A stretch of DNA of 9,493 nt from Actinomycetota bacterium (GTDB lineage: Bacteria > Actinomycetota > Actinomycetes > Streptosporangiales > Streptosporangiaceae): contig PMST01000193.1 in assembly GCA_003168295.1 (NCBI GenBank), positions 1 to 9,493 of the forward strand, written 5' to 3'. Shown piece after piece: positions 1 to 5,595 of the stretch. Every line of letters starts with the position of its first letter. The stretch's first letter is position 1. The notes under the pieces were generated by a model. The model was not told the origin of the DNA and made no database searches. It worked only from the letters and a program-made list of their open reading frames with translations. A program made the position numbers and the translations under genes.

Positions 1-431
1 CCGGACAGCGGGTCCACCATGTCCTTGGCCCGGTCCGCTAGCTGGACGAAGTCCAGCAGCGCCGTCGTCCGTTCCCGGATGAGACGGCGGGGCAGCCCGA
101 AGTACCTGCCGTAGACGAGCAGGTTCTCCCGGACGGTCAGCTCGACGTCCAGCGTGTCGTCCTGCGGCACCACGCCAAGCCGGGCCCGGATCGCCGAGCC
201 GTCCCGGACCGGGTCGGCGCCGAAGATGGTCAGCTCACCGCTGGTCGGCGGCGAGACACATCCGATCATCCGCATCGTGGAAGACTTGCCCGCGCCGTTT
301 GGCCCGAGAAAGCCGAACGCTTCGCCCCGGTACAGGTCGAAATCGATCCCGTCAACCGCCGTGAAGCTCCCGAATCGCTTGGTCAGGCCGCGCGCGCGGA
401 CCAGTACTTCGACCCCAGGGCTTTCGGACAC
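1..431 (-). CDS. ABC transporter ATP-binding protein, DrrA/NodI-like (partial, C-terminus outside window)
   Basis: This is the nucleotide-binding subunit of an ABC-2-type exporter, which would power efflux of a drug, lipid or polysaccharide from the inner face of the membrane. The first 143 codons are present. Walker A GPNGAGKS is at residues 43-50, with the family's usual FGFLGPNGAGK context. The Q-loop VVPQDD is around residue 90, followed by the typical DVELTVRENL and YGRYFGLPRR stretch. The window ends inside the LSGG signature at about residue 141, so Walker B, the H-loop and the C-terminal domain are missing. I chose the GTG at 431. An in-frame ATG at 461 would add ten residues and also has only a weak ribosome site. 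The permease partner is expected beyond the left edge. The family is secure; the substrate cannot be told. Confidence 0.9.
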   Translation of the reverse strand, partial: MSESPGVEVLVRARGLTKRFGSFTAVDGIDFDLYRGEAFGFLGPNGAGKSSTMRMIGCVSPPTSGELTIFGADPVRDGSAIRARLGVVPQDDTLDVELTVRENLLVYGRYFGLPRRLIRERTTALLDFVQLADRAKDMVDPLS

Positions 432-553
432 CTGATTCAGGTTACCTGGGGGGTATGACATTCTTCGAGCGGTTTACCGTCGCTCAGCTATCCCCAGCAG
501 CCAACACGGTAGGGTCTGATCTATCCGGGATAACCGACAAAGGACCAAAGCGA
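432..553. promoter_or_regulatory. Divergent control region between the ABC ATPase and gtrA genes
   Basis: This is the noncoding space between two divergent starts. Two overlapping 11-bp dyads lie at its left edge: CCTGATTCAGG (431-441, touching the ABC start codon) and CAGGTTACCTG (438-448). Together they give three CAGGT/ACCTG-like half sites. A possible -10 for the gtrA direction is TAGGGT at 510-515, without a convincing -35. The ribosome site for gtrA is AAAGGA at 539-544, nine bases before the GTG at 554. The dyads could be an operator, which is inference. Confidence 0.4.
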
Positions 554-1033
554 GTGGATCTCCGCGATCTTTACGCCCGATTCAGGGTGCTGATACACGA
601 GGCCGCTAAGTTCGGCATCGTCGGAGGGCTCGCGTTCGGTGTCACCATCGTCGGGTCCGACGCGCTGCACTCCGGAGCGGGGCTCGGTGAGCTCGTCTCG
701 GTGACGATCGCCACGATCGTCGCGACCGTCTTCTCCTTTATCGGCAATAAGCACTGGGCGTTCCGGCACCGGAAGGGCAACGCGCTGCACCGCGAGTCCA
801 TCCTGTTCTTCGTCTTCAACGGCGTCGGGCTGCTCATCCAGCTCGCGTTCGTGGCGACGGCGCAGTACGGGCTCGGCCTGAAGGACACGTTCTCCTACAA
901 CGTGGCGAACATCCTGGGTGTCATGGTGGCTACCCTGTTCCGGCTGTACACCTACCGGCGGTGGGTCTTCCTGATGGCAGGCGGAGAACCGGTGGACGCG
1001 GGGCACCTGCAGCCGGAGGCTTCGGGCGCCTGA
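554..1033 (+). CDS. GtrA-family small membrane protein
   Basis: GtrA-like proteins are four-helix membrane proteins. Some work in moving polyprenyl-linked sugars across the membrane for cell-surface glycosylation, but most are uncharacterised. Counting from the GTG start (159 residues), hydrophobic segments lie near residues 18-37, 47-64, 82-103 and 113-130. The two family signatures are visible: FSFIGNKHWAFRHR at 60-73 after helix 2 (the F..N..W.F motif) and FRLYTYRRWVF at 129-139 after helix 4. I chose the GTG at 554 because AAAGGA precedes it by nine bases and the usual short pre-helix segment starts there. An ATG at 455 would add 33 residues unlike the family and would overlap the dyads next to the ABC gene. 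No glycosyltransferase partner is seen nearby, so its substrate is unknown. It converges on the GT51 gene with 19 bp between stops. Confidence 0.85.
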   Translation: MDLRDLYARFRVLIHEAAKFGIVGGLAFGVTIVGSDALHSGAGLGELVSVTIATIVATVFSFIGNKHWAFRHRKGNALHRESILFFVFNGVGLLIQLAFVATAQYGLGLKDTFSYNVANILGVMVATLFRLYTYRRWVFLMAGGEPVDAGHLQPEASGA

Positions 1034-1035
1034 CC

Positions 1036-1077
1036 GTCGGCGGCCCCCGCGGCTATGAGCAGCCGCGGACGGCCGAC
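1036..1077. terminator. Composite hairpin between convergent gtrA and GT51 genes
   Basis: A perfect 8-bp inverted repeat CCGCGGCT/AGCCGCGG (1047-1054 and 1061-1068, loop ATGAGC) lies inside an outer GTCGGC/GCCGAC pair (1036-1041 and 1072-1077). It overlaps the stop of the minus-strand gene and lies just after the plus-strand stop. No U-tract follows on either strand, so bidirectional termination is inferred from position. Confidence 0.5.
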
Positions 1078-1871
1078 AGGTCCAGGGACGCCTTGAGCGC
1101 GGCATTCTTCTGCGCGGTGGTCAGGTACCCTACCGCGGCCATCCGGCCGATCACGTGCACTAGCCGCGCCCGCGCCTGCGCCGGGTAGACCAGTGGGTCA
1201 TCGTAGGTCGGCGCGTTCACCACGCCGGCCAGCATGGCGGCCTGCACCAGGGTCAGGTCAGCGGGGGGCCTGCCGAAGTACCCGCAGCTGGCGGCGCTCA
1301 GGCCGTAGTAGCCGTGGCCGTAGTACGCGACTTGCGCGTACAGCCGCAGGATCTCCGCCTTGCTGTACGTCATGTTGAGCTTGACGGCCATTGTCACCTG
1401 CTCAATGTCCTGGGTGAAGCCGCTGCGGCCCGACGTGTACAGGTTCTTGGCCAGCTGCTGGTCGATGGTGCTGCCGCCTTGATCCGTGCGCGCGGTGATA
1501 CGGGAAGTGACGACCCGGGCCAGCGCCAACGGGTCCACGCCCGGGTCGGTGTAGAACCTGTGGTCCTCGGTTGCCACCAGAGCCTGCGCGTAATACTGCG
1601 GGACAGGCGCCCCGGGGTAAGCGATGTGATGTTCGGCAGCCTGCGCCCGGGCCAGCGCCGTGGCCTGGCCGGCCGAGGGAGTCAGCACGATAAGCGCGCC
1701 GCCCGCCAGCGCCAGGAGTACTACGGCGGCCAGCACGATCTTCGCGATCCGCAGCCGCCCCCGCCTTGGCCGCGGCTCCTCTTCGTCATCGAAGCTGTCG
1801 TCGGAGGAGGCTGAGCGGCGAGTCCCAAGTACTCTCAACGGCCAGCCTTTCCGTCTGCGTGCGGCCTGCAT
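1053..1871 (-). CDS. Membrane-anchored monofunctional GT51 peptidoglycan glycosyltransferase, divergent
   Basis: GT51 enzymes polymerise lipid II into glycan strands outside the membrane. This 272-residue protein has a basic, acidic-patched cytoplasmic tail (1-40), one membrane helix (about 43-63) and a single GT51 domain. There is no transpeptidase domain, so it is monofunctional (MtgA-like) rather than a class A PBP. Motif 1 EDHRFYTDPG (102-111) keeps the catalytic Glu102 but has Asp in place of the usual His. Motif 2 is GGSTIDQQLAKN (132-143). Motif 3, normally RKxKE, reads QDIEQ (154-158), so the Arg/Lys pair and the second Glu position are lost. Motifs 4 and 5 (AEILRLYAQVAYYGHGYYG from 162, LTLVQAAMLAG from 196) are well kept. 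The ATG at 1871 is the only reasonable start: a stop lies eight codons upstream. The fold assignment is firm. Activity is uncertain because of motif 3. Confidence 0.85.
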   Translation of the reverse strand: MQAARRRKGWPLRVLGTRRSASSDDSFDDEEEPRPRRGRLRIAKIVLAAVVLLALAGGALIVLTPSAGQATALARAQAAEHHIAYPGAPVPQYYAQALVATEDHRFYTDPGVDPLALARVVTSRITARTDQGGSTIDQQLAKNLYTSGRSGFTQDIEQVTMAVKLNMTYSKAEILRLYAQVAYYGHGYYGLSAASCGYFGRPPADLTLVQAAMLAGVVNAPTYDDPLVYPAQARARLVHVIGRMAAVGYLTTAQKNAALKASLDLSAVRGCS

Positions 1872-2139
1872 GGGCGACGCGGCGTCCCACAGCTACAACG
1901 AACGCGGCGCCCGCACCATGCCCGCCACATCGTAGCTTTCCGCTCGGACTCCAATCGCGCATCCGGGGCGCGGCGGCAGGCGGGAGGCCGGCCGCGGCGC
2001 GGAAGCCGCGGGTTCGGGGATCGGGGTAGGGCGGCCCGGTTCGGTTGAGCCGGTTCGGGCGGCGCCGAGGTTGCGCTAAGCTAACTGAGCCTGCCAGCCT
2101 ACGGCGGGTGTGCGCCGTCGAAACAAATCCGTGGCGCGT
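1872..2139. other. Intergenic region upstream of GT51 gene and tRNA-Pro
   Basis: No coding signal was seen. It holds a perfect inverted repeat CCGCGGC/GCCGCGG (1992-1998 and 2005-2011) and two copies of CCGGTTCGG (2036-2044 and 2050-2058). A possible tRNA promoter is TTCGGG (2054-2059), 17 bases, TAAGCT (2077-2082), giving a roughly 50-nt 5' leader. For the GT51 gene the only -10-like string is TACGAT on the minus strand at 1929-1934, with no matching -35. All promoter calls here are weak. Confidence 0.3.
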
Positions 2140-2217
2140 CGGGACGTGGCCCAGCTTGGTTAAGGCGCTGGTCTGGGGGACCAGAGATCGGGAGTTCAAA
2201 TCTCCCCGTCCCGACCA
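2140..2217 (+). tRNA. tRNA-Pro (anticodon GGG), CCA encoded
   Basis: A full cloverleaf can be drawn. The acceptor stem CGGGACG/CGTCCCG (2140-2146 and 2207-2213) is perfect. The D-stem GCCC (2149-2152) pairs with AGGC (2163-2166) with one C-A mismatch at the loop end. The anticodon stem CTGGT/ACCAG (2168-2172 and 2180-2184) closes the loop CTGGGGG, with anticodon GGG at 2175-2177 and G37 as expected for tRNA-Pro. The T-arm is GGGAG-TTCAAAT-CTCCC (2190-2206). The discriminator A is at 2214 and the CCA end (2215-2217) is encoded. It decodes CCC/CCU. No copy of its 3' end lies elsewhere in the window, so there is no sign that it serves as an integration site here. Confidence 0.95.
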
Positions 2218-2432
2218 ATTGAGGCCGGCAAGGTCAGCGGTCGGCGTTACGGTGCCGATATGGCTCGACCCCTCCGAGTCAGAACGCACATGGCGTCGAT
2301 CACCGGTGCGGCCAGCGGTGTCGAGACGACCTTTTGCGTAGGGGTGCGACATCCATGCACTGGCTGCGGGCCGCCGCCGGGACCCGATGCCCGGGGATGC
2401 GGCGCCGAGGGCACCTGGTGTTGACTGTCGGT
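2218..2432. other. Spacer between tRNA-Pro and the Ddn-like gene
   Basis: I see no convincing gene. There is no U-rich tRNA terminator; a loose GCCG...CGGC pairing lies just after the tRNA. A 54-codon open frame (2262-2426) looks like chance. The promoter of the next gene should be here but no clear -10/-35 pair was found. Confidence 0.4.
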
Positions 2433-2879
2433 ATGCCTGTTCAAGGAGAATATGAGCCGAGCGCACAAGCTTGGGTGCGCGATCAAGTCGAGCTGTTCGA
2501 GAGTTCCGGCGGGACCAAGGGTACGACGCTACGCGATACCGGCATCCCGGTCGTGCTCGTCACCAACCTCGGAGCCCGCAGCGGCAAGGTGCGCAAGACA
2601 CCGGTGATGCGAGTGGAGGACGACGGCCGGTACGTCATGGTGGCGTCCAAGGGGGGCGCCCCTGAGAATCCATTGTGGTACTACAACCTCCGCGCAAACC
2701 CGCTGGTGGAACTGCAGGACGGGCCGGTCAAGCAGGACATGATCGCCCGCGAGCTCAGCGGCGAGGAGCGCGCCGAATGGTGGAAACGGGCGGTCGAGGT
2801 ATTCCCGAACTACGCGGAGTACCAGCAGAAGACCAGCCGCGTGATCCCGGTGTTCATCCTGGAGCCCGCCGCGAGCTAA
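2433..2879 (+). CDS. F420H2-dependent nitroreductase/quinone reductase family protein (Ddn-like)
   Basis: This belongs to the deazaflavin-dependent nitroreductase family (Ddn/FGD-related split-barrel), which is cytoplasmic or membrane-associated and uses reduced coenzyme F420 to reduce quinones or other acceptors. The family is mostly actinobacterial. The 148-residue product has the typical layout: N-terminal GEYEPSAQAWVRDQVELFE, then LGARSGKVRKTP (47-58), the VASKGGAPENPLWYYNLRAN block (about 70-89), LQDGPVK, WWKRAVEVFPNYAEYQQKT and the terminal IPVFILEP. I chose the ATG at 2433 because MPVQGEYEPS matches the usual N-terminus. A GTG at 2418 with GAGGG six bases before it is an alternative adding five residues. 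A strong AAGGAG at 2443-2448 points to an out-of-frame ATG and is coincidental. The natural acceptor is unknown. A strong hairpin follows the stop. Confidence 0.88.
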   Translation: MPVQGEYEPSAQAWVRDQVELFESSGGTKGTTLRDTGIPVVLVTNLGARSGKVRKTPVMRVEDDGRYVMVASKGGAPENPLWYYNLRANPLVELQDGPVKQDMIARELSGEERAEWWKRAVEVFPNYAEYQQKTSRVIPVFILEPAAS

Positions 2880-2896
2880 CCGCGACCGGACAGCGT

Positions 2897-2933
2897 AAAG
2901 CCGCCCCGCGGGTAACCTCGCGGGGCGGCTTTT
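2897..2933. terminator. Intrinsic terminator, likely bidirectional
   Basis: A perfect 14-bp stem AAAGCCGCCCCGCG/CGCGGGGCGGCTTT (2897-2910 and 2919-2932) has an 8-base loop. The plus strand ends in TTTT, and because the stem starts with AAA the minus-strand transcript also ends in U residues. It lies between the convergent Ddn-like and DUF4232-like genes and fits termination of both. Confidence 0.85.
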
Positions 2934-2957
2934 ACGGTCGTGCACGCCTACCTGGGC

Positions 2958-3575
2958 TTAGCCGTTTATCGTGCCGACGCCGGGCCGGATGGGCTCGACG
3001 CTCATGTAGACGGGTCCGGCGTGCGAGCACACTGGCAGGTCGAACGCGGCGACCGTGGCGTCGTACCGGCCCGGCGGGTAGACGCGGAGCACGACGGCCG
3101 TGTTCACGGCGTCGCACCCGGGCGCCGTGCTCACCTCGGCGTCGCGGTACTGCAGTATCGTGTGCGCGGTCGCGCCTGGGGCGAGCACGACGGTGCGTGC
3201 GGCCACCCTGGTGGCCCAGCCCGCGGGACGGCCGAGCTGATGCCCATTGCGGGCGATCGCGGAGACTCCGGGGAAGCCGTGCAGGGAACACGGGCGCCCG
3301 CTCACGTTGGTGAAGTTGAGCGGGTAGTAGATGGTTCCGGCCGCGCCGTTCGACTGGGCCAGCGCGATCCAGACGCCAAGCTGACTCGCCTGACACGCGG
3401 GAGCGGGGGCCGACGAGAGACGGGAGGTGTCGGAGGCAAGCGCAGCGCCCGACGCGGCACCTGGCGAACTTGCCGCGAAGGCGGCAGTGGTGGCGATGAG
3501 CCCGGCGACCGCGACAGAGGTGATGACGGCGAGGACCCGCCGGGGCGTAGACGGAATGGCGGAGAGGTACTTCAT
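2958..3575 (-). CDS. Secreted DUF4232-like protein
   Basis: This is a 205-residue exported protein of unknown function resembling the actinobacterial DUF4232 family. The N-terminus is a signal peptide: a basic start, a hydrophobic core at about 14-33, and a probable cleavage after AFA near residue 34. An Ala/Ser-rich linker follows to about residue 60. The globular part has the family pattern: a first cysteine (61), a GAAGTIYYPLNFTNVSG strand pair, CSLHGFPGVS (Cys96), a basic-rich stretch, a VVLAPGATA turn, Cys154, and Cys183 near RVYPPG/LPVC. Four mature cysteines could form two disulfides. The ATG at 3575 is supported by AGGA nine bases before it. It has no lipobox, so it is probably released or wall-associated. 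It is divergent from malQ, with 113 bp between the starts. The family link rests on pattern recognition. Confidence 0.75.
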   Translation of the reverse strand: MKYLSAIPSTPRRVLAVITSVAVAGLIATTAAFAASSPGAASGAALASDTSRLSSAPAPACQASQLGVWIALAQSNGAAGTIYYPLNFTNVSGRPCSLHGFPGVSAIARNGHQLGRPAGWATRVAARTVVLAPGATAHTILQYRDAEVSTAPGCDAVNTAVVLRVYPPGRYDATVAAFDLPVCSHAGPVYMSVEPIRPGVGTING

Positions 3576-3639
3576 GTTCGTTCGTCCTGTAAAGAACGGG
3601 ATCCGCTGTTTGCGGTGTCCATCTACCTTTGAGACTGCG

Positions 3640-3688
3640 TTGACAGGTCCGTGGTTGGAGACAGCTGCGGTACGGGCAAACTGGTGCG
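3640..3688 (+). promoter_or_regulatory. Possible malQ promoter element (weak)
   Basis: A consensus -35 hexamer TTGACA is at 3640-3645, 44 bp before the malQ start. No TANNNT lies 16-19 bases downstream of it; the nearest -10-like string, TACGGG at 3671-3676, is 25 bases away. Treat this as a hint only. The ribosome site before the ATG at 3689 is also poor. Confidence 0.25.
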
Positions 3689-5521
3689 ATGACAGCACGG
3701 GCAGAACTCACGCGCAGAGCGCGAGATCACGGCGTCGCGGTCTCCTACCGGGACTGGCGGGGGCGACCGGTGGAGGTCTCCGACGAGACGCTGGCGGCGG
3801 TGCTCAGCGCCCTCGGGGATGACGCAACGCACGGGGTGCCGGCGGCGCCCGGGGTGCCGGGCAAACATGCGGGCTCGGCCGTGGCCCCTTTTCCTCGCCG
3901 CCGGTCGTGGGGCTTCACCGTGCAGCTCTACTCGGTGCGTTCGGCTGCCTCCTGGGGCCACGGCGACCTGCGCGACCTCGCCGAACTCGCCACGTTTAGC
4001 GGTCGGGAGCTTGGTGCGGATTTCGTGCTGGTCAACCCGTTGCACGCGGCGGAGCCGCTGCCGCCGGTCAGCCCGTCGCCGTATCTGCCGATGACCCGGC
4101 GCCAGGTCAGCCCGCTGTATCTGCGCATCGAGGACATACCCGAATACCACAGGCTGAGCGCGAGCGACCGGGCCCGGGTCGACGCCCTCGGCGCGCCGCT
4201 GCGCGCCGCGAGCGCCACGTCGGCCCTCATCGACCGGGACGCGGTGTGGACCGCCAAGCGGGCGGCGCTTGAGATCATCCGCGCCGTACCGCTCAGCCCG
4301 GGTCGCCAGGCCGAGTTCGACTCCTTCCTCAGGCGCGACCGCAAGGCCACCGAGGACTGGGCGACATGGTGCGCCATCGCCGAGGTGTACGGCCCGGACT
4401 GGCGGTCATGGCCCTCGGCGCTCACCGATCCCGGCTCGGCGCCGGTGGCCGAGCTCAGGCAGGCACGAGCGGACCGGGTCGGCTTCCACGCCTGGCTACA
4501 GTGGCTGATAGCTGAGCAGGCGGCCGCGGCGCAGCAGGCCGCGCGGAAGGCCGGCATGGACATCGGCGTCATCGCCGACCTCGCGGTCGGCGCGCATCCG
4601 GGCGGGGCCGACGCCTGGGCCCGGCAGGACGTGATCGTGCCGGGCATCAGTGTGGGCGCCCCGCCAGACGAGTTCAACCAGCGCGGGCAGGACTGGACGC
4701 TGCCGCCCTGGCATCCGGGACGCCTCGCCGCCCAGGCGGGCAGGCCCGTAGCTGACCTGGTCGCGGCGACGACACGGAACGCGGGCGGCATGCGGGTGGA
4801 CCACGTGATGGCGCTGGCCCGGCTCTGGTGGATACCCGCCGGGATGCCGCCCAGCCTGGGCACTTACGTGCGGTATGACCACGAGCTGCTGGGCGGGGTG
4901 GTGGCCGCCGAGGTGGCGCGGGCGGGTGCGCTGGCGATCGGCGAGGACCTGGGCACGGTCGAGCCCTGGCTGCGTAAGTTCCTGGCCGCGCACCGGATCC
5001 TCGGCACGTCCATGCTGTGGTTCGAGCGTCGTGCGGACGGCACGCCGCGCAGGCCAGGTGGATGGCGTCGCGGCTGTCTGGCCACGGTCGGCACCCACGA
5101 CCTGCCCCCGGCCGCGACGTTTCTCGCCGGCGATCAGGTCACCATCCGGGCCGAACTCGGCCTGCTCACCCAGCCCGAGACCGAGGAGCGAGCCGCCGCG
5201 CAGGCGGATGCGGCCAGATGGCTCGCGATGCTCGCGCGCGAAGGCCTGCTGGCCGGGGCGGCCCAGCCGTCGGCCGATGAGTTCACGATCGCCCTGTACG
5301 CCTATCTGACCCGGACCCCGGCCATGCTGATCGGCGTCTCGCTGGCCGACGCCACCGGGGAACGGCGGCCGCAGAATATGCCGGGCACGGTGGACGAGTA
5401 CCCCAACTGGCGGATACCGCTCACCGACGGCGAAGGGAAACCGGTGCTGCTCGAGGACCTGCCCGCGCACGCCGGGGTCCGCGCCGTCACGGAGGCCGTC
5501 TCGGGCGGCCTGCGCCGCTAA
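3689..5521 (+). CDS. malQ: 4-alpha-glucanotransferase (amylomaltase, GH77)
   Basis: MalQ is a cytoplasmic GH77 enzyme that moves maltosyl or longer alpha-1,4-glucan units between maltodextrins, in maltose/glycogen metabolism. The 610-residue product has an actinobacterial N-terminal domain (1-70; GVAVSYRDWRGRPVEV). The catalytic barrel follows, starting WGFTVQLYSVRSAASWGHGD (74-93). NPLHA (116-120) and SPYLP (130-134) are the first barrel motifs. The donor-loop block DLAVGAHPGGADAW and SVGAPPDEFNQRGQDW runs from 297 to 336. The three catalytic residues are in place: nucleophile Asp371 (MRVDHV), acid/base Glu419 (IGEDLG) and stabiliser Asp471 (THDLPP), spaced as in known amylomaltases. It is somewhat shorter than many actinobacterial MalQ proteins because the N-terminal domain is compact. 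No other maltose or glycogen gene is beside it, so it stands alone. The start has no strong ribosome site but fits the family N-terminus. Confidence 0.95.
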   Translation: MTARAELTRRARDHGVAVSYRDWRGRPVEVSDETLAAVLSALGDDATHGVPAAPGVPGKHAGSAVAPFPRRRSWGFTVQLYSVRSAASWGHGDLRDLAELATFSGRELGADFVLVNPLHAAEPLPPVSPSPYLPMTRRQVSPLYLRIEDIPEYHRLSASDRARVDALGAPLRAASATSALIDRDAVWTAKRAALEIIRAVPLSPGRQAEFDSFLRRDRKATEDWATWCAIAEVYGPDWRSWPSALTDPGSAPVAELRQARADRVGFHAWLQWLIAEQAAAAQQAARKAGMDIGVIADLAVGAHPGGADAWARQDVIVPGISVGAPPDEFNQRGQDWTLPPWHPGRLAAQAGRPVADLVAATTRNAGGMRVDHVMALARLWWIPAGMPPSLGTYVRYDHELLGGVVAAEVARAGALAIGEDLGTVEPWLRKFLAAHRILGTSMLWFERRADGTPRRPGGWRRGCLATVGTHDLPPAATFLAGDQVTIRAELGLLTQPETEERAAAQADAARWLAMLAREGLLAGAAQPSADEFTIALYAYLTRTPAMLIGVSLADATGERRPQNMPGTVDEYPNWRIPLTDGEGKPVLLEDLPAHAGVRAVTEAVSGGLRR

Positions 5522-5536
5522 GGGTGCCCCGGAATG

Positions 5537-5574
5537 GCACCGGGGTGCCCGCCTGCGGGCGGGCACCCCGGTGC
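5537..5574. terminator. Strong hairpin between convergent malQ and the secreted-protein gene
   Basis: A perfect 17-bp stem starting GCACCGGGGTGCCCGCC (5537-5553) pairs with 5558-5574 around a TGCG loop. It lies 15 bp after the malQ stop and 21 bp from the stop of the minus-strand gene. There is no U-tract on either side. The length and placement make it a likely bidirectional terminator or 3'-end stabiliser. Confidence 0.7.
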
Positions 5575-5595
5575 TCAACTGCGATTTTCTGGCTG

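Noticed and set aside
435..445. 11-base string GTAACCTGAAT (minus strand) that recurs at 9180-9190 near the yceI promoter
   Set aside because: In 9.5 kb, shared 11-mers on either strand are expected by chance about twenty times, so two copies do not establish a regulon.
2140..2217. tRNA-Pro as a possible integration site for a mobile element
   Set aside because: No duplicate of the tRNA 3' end, no integrase and no phage-like genes are present in the window.
2262..2426. 54-codon open frame with several cysteines between the tRNA and the Ddn-like gene
   Set aside because: No ribosome site, composition typical of chance GC-rich frames, and it overlaps the region where the next promoter should be.
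2443..2606. Textbook ribosome site AAGGAG followed by an ATG at 2452 opening a short frame of about 51 codons inside the Ddn-like gene
   Set aside because: The frame differs from the conserved protein, and the AAGGAGAATATG string simply encodes the conserved GEYEP peptide. The short product is arginine/serine-rich and looks like a frame-shifted shadow.
4496..5578. Long minus-strand open frame (360 codons) opposite malQ, and another at 3928-4863
   Set aside because: Both lie antisense to a clear GH77 gene with all catalytic motifs. Long antisense frames are expected in high-GC coding DNA.
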